Source: Planctomycetes bacterium RBG_16_43_13
GTDB lineage: Bacteria > Planctomycetota > MHYJ01
NCBI GenBank assembly: GCA_001828445.1
Contig: MHYJ01000071.1
Span: 24,204-34,231 of the forward strand
Reading direction: 5' to 3'
DNA: 10,028 nucleotides
The translations under genes and the position numbers were made by a program. Numbering within the stretch: the first letter of the stretch is position 1; every line of letters begins with the position of its first letter. The notes beneath the pieces were generated by a model, which worked only from the letters and a program-made list of their open reading frames with translations, had not been told where the DNA came from and searched no databases. Of this stretch, positions 6,605 through 10,028 are shown piece after piece.

Positions 6605-7569
6605 GCAAAACGAGTGACACTTATTCAGAATATGCAAAAACCGTTCTAAGGGTAGAATCTGATGCAATCTTATCACTTATACCTCGTATAGATTCAAACT
6701 TCGTGAAAGTAATTACTATGCTCCTCAATTGCAAAGGACGAGTTGTAGTAACAGGTATGGGGAAGGCAGGTATAATAGCTCAGAAATTATCTGCGACATT
6801 CGCAAGCACTGGAACTCCTTCGCTATATCTTCATCCAGCCGATGCATATCACGGTGATTTGGGGAGGGTAACTAAGGATGATATAGTTGTTACTTTGTCT
6901 AATAGTGGGGAGACGGAAGAAATAGTGCGTCTTATTCCCCATATCAAAAAAATAGGGGCGGGTATAGTATCTATTACTTCTGATAAGAAATCTACGCTCG
7001 GTGCTATAGGTGATGTAACTTTAGCTATTGGTAATATTGAAGAGGCGTGTCCGCTGGGGCTTGCCCCGTCAGCGAGCACAACCGCTATGCTTGCGCTTGG
7101 TGACGCTATTGCATTAACAATTCTGAAAGAGCGTGGTTTTGATGCGGAAAAATTTGCCTTCTATCATCCTGGAGGCAAATTGGGGATTAAGTTATTAAAA
7201 GTAGAAGAAGTAATGAGGACTGGTGATAGAAGCCCTGCAGTTCGTGAGAATGTAACCGTAAAAGAAGCTCTCTTGGCGATAACTACGGCTAAAGCTGGTG
7301 CTGTTAATGTGGTAGATATGAATGGTAAACTTGTTGGTATATTTACGGATGGTGACTTAAGAAGAAAGATAAATGCTGATATAGCTACTGAGGTTATAGG
7401 GAATGTTATGACTAAATCCCCGAAGACAATATCTTCTACAAAGCTTGCTACTGAGGCACTTGCTGTATTACGTGATAAAAAGATTGATGAGTTGCCTGTA
7501 GTAGATGAAAATGGTATGGCTGTAGGTATGTTAGATATTCAGGATTTACTTGACGTTGGACTAGTATAA
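6601..7569 (+). CDS. kdsD: D-arabinose 5-phosphate isomerase (KdsD/GutQ type)
   Basis: This enzyme interconverts ribulose 5-phosphate and arabinose 5-phosphate in the cytoplasm, the first committed step to Kdo of the LPS inner core. The 322 residues are full length for the family: an SIS sugar isomerase domain (about 40-180) and two CBS domains (about 204-260 and 268-322). Recognisable blocks are GMGKAG (52-57), ATFASTGTPSLYLHPADAYH (65-84), HGDLG (84-88), SNSGETEE (100-107), EEACPLGLAPSASTTA (147-162) and HPGGKLG (189-195), all close to E. coli KdsD, including the lysine, glutamates and histidine thought to act in catalysis. The second CBS holds ELPVVDENG. The gene overlaps the preceding stop by four bases and abuts lptC, the order often seen in LPS transport clusters, which supports KdsD over the sugar-alcohol paralogue GutQ. 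kdsA, kdsB and kdsC are not in the window. Confidence 0.93.
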   Translation: MSKTSDTYSEYAKTVLRVESDAILSLIPRIDSNFVKVITMLLNCKGRVVVTGMGKAGIIAQKLSATFASTGTPSLYLHPADAYHGDLGRVTKDDIVVTLSNSGETEEIVRLIPHIKKIGAGIVSITSDKKSTLGAIGDVTLAIGNIEEACPLGLAPSASTTAMLALGDAIALTILKERGFDAEKFAFYHPGGKLGIKLLKVEEVMRTGDRSPAVRENVTVKEALLAITTAKAGAVNVVDMNGKLVGIFTDGDLRRKINADIATEVIGNVMTKSPKTISSTKLATEALAVLRDKKIDELPVVDENGMAVGMLDIQDLLDVGLV

Positions 7570-8793
7570 ATGAAGACCGCAAAGATATTGTTCTTTATCG
7601 TAATTGCATCACTCATAGTAGTGCCGTTACTATTACCGTTTATTGGCAAAAATAAAGGTGAAAAGCCGACGGCTTTAGAAAGCAAAAAAGTAGAACGGCA
7701 AGGTGATAATGCTGTGCCGTTACAGCAACCCATAAAGAATTGGTCATATACACATTTTGATGGTGACGAAGTAGCTGGCGAGTTTAGTGGTGAGGAAGCA
7801 CGTATTGTTGGGACAGGGGAATACGATTTGGTAAAGCCCTCTGCGGTAATATATACAAAACCTGATACACCTGAAGATATATCTAAGAAGGTGCTCTTAT
7901 CTGCTCATAAAGGGCACTATAGCGATGCTGATAGGACACTTCTGCTGAGCGATAGCGTTATAGCAGAGATAGAAGAAGATAAAGCAAAACTTACGGCAGA
8001 TGAATTATTAGTGGAAACTACTAAAAGAACTATCACTACAAAAGGCGGTTTTCTCTTAACAAAGCCAGATATTGAATGTAGCGGGAAAGGTTTAGTAGCA
8101 GATGATTCATTAAGTAAAGTAAAAATACAAGAAAATGCCTATATTAAACGGGCTGACCAAAATAGAGCTACATATATATATGCTGATAGTATGGAGATTG
8201 ATATAGTAAAGCGTAATGAGAGTTCTCGTTCTAATATGACTGCCGATTATGAGATATCTAATTTAGTAGCTACAAGCAGTAGGTTTTCCAAGGTAGTTAC
8301 AAATAACAGCATAATTGAGTCAGCTAAAATTATTGGACAGAAGGAAGCTGATGTAATATTACTTAAAGGTCCCAAGCGTCTTACTTTTAATGAATACATT
8401 GCCACATCAGATGGTGACGCGGTGTTTGACTCTGCTAATAAGCTGGCACGATTCTCAGATAATGCAAAGGTGGGGAATAAAGATTTTACTATATTAGCTG
8501 ATAATATAGCTATAAAACTCTCGGAAGATGGGAAAAACGTGGAAGATATTATAGCTATTGGGTCTGTGAGCGTATTTAATAAAGCAGATGGCACTACTAT
8601 TTATGGTGAATCATTAAAACGTAATCTTGTTTCCGGTGCTATTTCTGTTACAGGCAGCCCGTATGTATCAGCTATCAGAGGTGAGGGGACTTTAAAAGTA
8701 GGTGAGCTTATTTTCAACCAGAAGAATAAGACAATAGAAGGCAGAAAAGGTAAGCAACGATCAGTATTGCAGTTTAGGTATGAGAAGAAATAG
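7570..8793 (+). CDS. lptC: LPS export periplasmic protein LptC, double length with LptA-like C-terminal part
   Basis: LptC is the bitopic protein that passes LPS from the inner-membrane LptBFG complex to periplasmic LptA. The 407-residue protein starts with a short basic end and one membrane helix (about 5-25), followed by a long beta-rich region. Residues about 58-200 have the LptC pattern (SAHKGHYSDADRTLLLSDSV, then TADELLVETTKRTITTKGG). Residues about 270-390 repeat an OstA/LptA-like pattern (IIAIGSVSVFNKADGTTIYG, then GAISVTGSPYVSAIRGEGT). E. coli LptC is 191 residues, so this is about twice as long and may carry both an LptC-like and an LptA-like half. The start ATG directly follows the kdsD stop with no gap and only a weak ribosome site, so translation is likely coupled. 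lptA and lptB do not follow in this window. Confidence 0.8.
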   Translation: MKTAKILFFIVIASLIVVPLLLPFIGKNKGEKPTALESKKVERQGDNAVPLQQPIKNWSYTHFDGDEVAGEFSGEEARIVGTGEYDLVKPSAVIYTKPDTPEDISKKVLLSAHKGHYSDADRTLLLSDSVIAEIEEDKAKLTADELLVETTKRTITTKGGFLLTKPDIECSGKGLVADDSLSKVKIQENAYIKRADQNRATYIYADSMEIDIVKRNESSRSNMTADYEISNLVATSSRFSKVVTNNSIIESAKIIGQKEADVILLKGPKRLTFNEYIATSDGDAVFDSANKLARFSDNAKVGNKDFTILADNIAIKLSEDGKNVEDIIAIGSVSVFNKADGTTIYGESLKRNLVSGAISVTGSPYVSAIRGEGTLKVGELIFNQKNKTIEGRKGKQRSVLQFRYEKK

Positions 8794-8830
8794 TTATACT
8801 TGTGGATTGATTGACTGATATTACTTTAGA

Positions 8831-8837
8831 GAGGTGA
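8831..8837 (+). promoter_or_regulatory. Ribosome binding site of isocitrate dehydrogenase gene
   Basis: GAGGTGA lies four bases before the ATG at 8842 and fixes the start, which also matches the family N-terminus ([12 protein letters not shown] at residues 4-15). It is stronger than the sites of the coupled genes upstream, so this gene is set up for independent loading of ribosomes. Confidence 0.8.
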
Positions 8838-8841
8838 AAAG

Positions 8842-9846
8842 ATGAGAACTGTAACGATTATACCTGGTGATGGAACGGGTCCTGAGCTTTCGGATGCTAT
8901 GAAGAAGGTAGTAGATGCATCTGGTGCAAAGATAAAGTGGGAAGAAGTTAATGCTGGTGAGGGAGTAATGGCTAAGTATGGAACACCTTTACCAGATAGT
9001 GTGTTAGAATCTATAAAGCGTAATAAGGTTGCTATAAAAGGTCCTATTACTACGCCTATTGGAACTGGATTTCGCAGTGTGAATGTGGCTATACGAAAGG
9101 CATTAGATTTATATGCTAATCTTCGTCCTTGTAGATCTATAAAAGGTGTTAAAACACGATATGATGACATAGACATAGTAGTGGTGCGTGAGAATACAGA
9201 AGATCTGTATGCTGGTATAGAGCATATGGTCGGGAGTGATGCGGCAGAAAGTATAAAGATAATTACCCGCAAAAATACTGAAAGGATTGCTCACTTCGCA
9301 TTCGAATATGCAGTTAAGCATAGTCGCAGAAAGGTAACGATAGTACATAAAGCAAATATTATGAAATGTACGGATGGACTATTCCTTGAGACCGCACGTG
9401 AGGTTGCAAAGAGTTATCCACAGATAGAGTGCGAAGATAGGATTGTAGATAATATGTGTATGCAACTTGTTCAGAAACCTGAGTTATATGATGTGCTGTT
9501 GTGCCCTAATCTTTATGGTGACATACTGTCTGATTTATGTGCCGGACTGATAGGGGGATTGGGAGTAGCGCCAGGTGCAAATATAGGCGCTAATAATAGC
9601 GCAGTTTTCGAGGCAATTCATGGTAGTGCACCCAAATATAAGGGTTTGAATAAGGTGAATCCTACGGCTCTAATATTATCTGCATCTTTAATGCTTGAGT
9701 ATATAAACGAAGGAAAAGCAGCGGACAGAGTATATAGTGCCGTGTGTAGAGTTATAGGAGAAGGAAAAAAGGTTACTTATGATTTGGGTGGTACTGCGAA
9801 GACGTCAGAGATGACGGACGAGATTATAAGGATTATGAATAGTTAG
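8842..9846 (+). CDS. Isocitrate dehydrogenase, NAD-IDH subfamily of the isocitrate/isopropylmalate dehydrogenases
   Basis: It oxidatively decarboxylates isocitrate to 2-oxoglutarate in the TCA cycle. At 334 residues it is the length of the short homo-oligomeric NAD-IDH/isopropylmalate type, not the roughly 416-residue E. coli NADP enzyme. Substrate residues are visible: [16 protein letters not shown] (71-86) with Ser79, Asn81 and Arg85, then Arg95, [12 protein letters not shown] (117-128) with Tyr123, Lys170, and metal-binding Asp203, Asp227 and Asp231 (NLYGDILSD, 223-231). The serine and asparagine in the 79-81 block favour isocitrate over isopropylmalate. The coenzyme pocket reads HGSAPKYKG, with Lys265 and Tyr266 as in NADP-specific enzymes, but Gly317 replaces the arginine that completes the NADP site. 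A poor promoter (TTTAGG 8773-8778, TATACT 8795-8800) lies upstream. The gap to lptC is 48 bases, so read-through is likely. Homoisocitrate dehydrogenase is a less likely alternative. Confidence 0.88.
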   Translation: MRTVTIIPGDGTGPELSDAMKKVVDASGAKIKWEEVNAGEGVMAKYGTPLPDSVLESIKRNKVAIKGPITTPIGTGFRSVNVAIRKALDLYANLRPCRSIKGVKTRYDDIDIVVVRENTEDLYAGIEHMVGSDAAESIKIITRKNTERIAHFAFEYAVKHSRRKVTIVHKANIMKCTDGLFLETAREVAKSYPQIECEDRIVDNMCMQLVQKPELYDVLLCPNLYGDILSDLCAGLIGGLGVAPGANIGANNSAVFEAIHGSAPKYKGLNKVNPTALILSASLMLEYINEGKAADRVYSAVCRVIGEGKKVTYDLGGTAKTSEMTDEIIRIMNS

Positions 9847-9850
9847 CTAT

Positions 9851-10028
9851 ATGGGCGATATAGGGTGGCAGGAGATAATGCTTGTTCTAATAATAGCCCT
9901 CCTTCTCTATGGTAAGAATCTACCTCAAGTTGCCAAAAAAGTTGGGAATACTTATGGCAATTTCAAGAGGAAGATCTCAGATGTTCGTGATGATATAGAG
10001 CGAGAGATAAGAAATGCAGATGCAAATA
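9851..10028 (+). CDS. TatA/TatB-type subunit of the twin-arginine translocase (5' part)
   Basis: Fifty-nine codons are visible before the window ends. The protein begins MGDIGWQEIMLVLIIALLLY, a single short membrane helix (about 5-20), then YGKNLPQVAKKVGNTYGNFK, a hinge and amphipathic helix, then a charged stretch (KISDVRDDIEREI). This is the TatA/TatB plan: the helix forms part of the channel that exports folded proteins carrying twin-arginine signals. The usual FG at the hinge is YG (Tyr20-Gly21), and the LP that follows is kept. Too little is seen to tell TatA from TatB; the acidic-basic region after residue 40 is slightly TatB-like. The ATG is four bases after the isocitrate dehydrogenase stop, with AAGGA 18 bases away, too far to serve, so coupled translation is likely. 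Confidence 0.88.
   Translation, partial: MGDIGWQEIMLVLIIALLLYGKNLPQVAKKVGNTYGNFKRKISDVRDDIEREIRNADAN

Noticed and set aside
6305..6676. A 123-codon antisense open frame across the junction before kdsD
   Set aside because: It overlaps the conserved end of the HExxH protein and the start of kdsD, and its product is unlike any family I know.
8773..8800. A promoter before isocitrate dehydrogenase (TTTAGG, 16 bases, TATACT)
   Set aside because: The -10 is fair but the -35 matches only three of six positions and the spacing is short, so it is not listed as a feature.
8826..9272. A 148-codon antisense open frame within isocitrate dehydrogenase
   Set aside because: It is opposite the substrate-binding block of a clear enzyme and looks like a composition shadow.

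Overview
The window looks like a chromosomal segment of a diderm, LPS-making bacterium with AT-leaning base composition. The best guess is a planctomycete or a close relative. Pointers are two DUF1570-like HExxH proteins (one carrying TPRs and a lectin-fold module), a rhomboid with a long cytosolic tail, a small Hc1-type histone-like protein, and a kdsD-lptC pair. No single gene proves the phylum, and there are no rRNA, tRNA, CRISPR, IS or phage features.

Layout. (a) 1-1032, plus strand: the 3' part of a type IV ABC exporter (last membrane helices plus a complete ATPase domain), cut by the window edge. (b) 1033-1168: a convergent intergenic spacer with two inverted repeats, one a plausible terminator for the leftward gene. 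(c) 1169-3904, minus strand, transcribed right to left: a seven-helix DUF4203-like membrane protein, a rhomboid intramembrane serine protease, a membrane-anchored HExxH metallopeptidase-like protein one base after it, and an Hc1-like basic protein with its own promoter and an ideal Shine-Dalgarno. (d) 3905-4036: a divergent promoter region with a near-consensus sigma-70 promoter facing right. (e) 4037-9850 and beyond, plus strand: an 855-residue exported multi-domain HExxH protein, then kdsD (ATGA overlap), a double-length lptC (no gap), an isocitrate dehydrogenase of the NAD-IDH subfamily after a 48-base gap with a strong ribosome site, and the first 59 codons of a tatA/tatB-type gene 4 bases further on.

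How they may work together. kdsD makes the Kdo precursor arabinose 5-phosphate, and the LptC-like protein belongs to LPS export, so this is an envelope-building block. The leftmost ABC exporter could be MsbA-like, but its substrate cannot be read from this fragment. The rhomboid and the two related HExxH proteins on either side of the divergent promoter suggest a membrane or periplasmic proteolysis locus; that link is inferred from position and similarity only. Isocitrate dehydrogenase and TatA/B appear to share the rightward operon without an obvious functional tie.

Most of the window is recognisable housekeeping and envelope biology. The points most worth a second look are the paired HExxH proteins around the rhomboid, the LptC/LptA-like double protein, the mixed cofactor signature of the isocitrate dehydrogenase and the possibly leaderless rhomboid transcript. 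I do not see an undescribed defence or mobile system.
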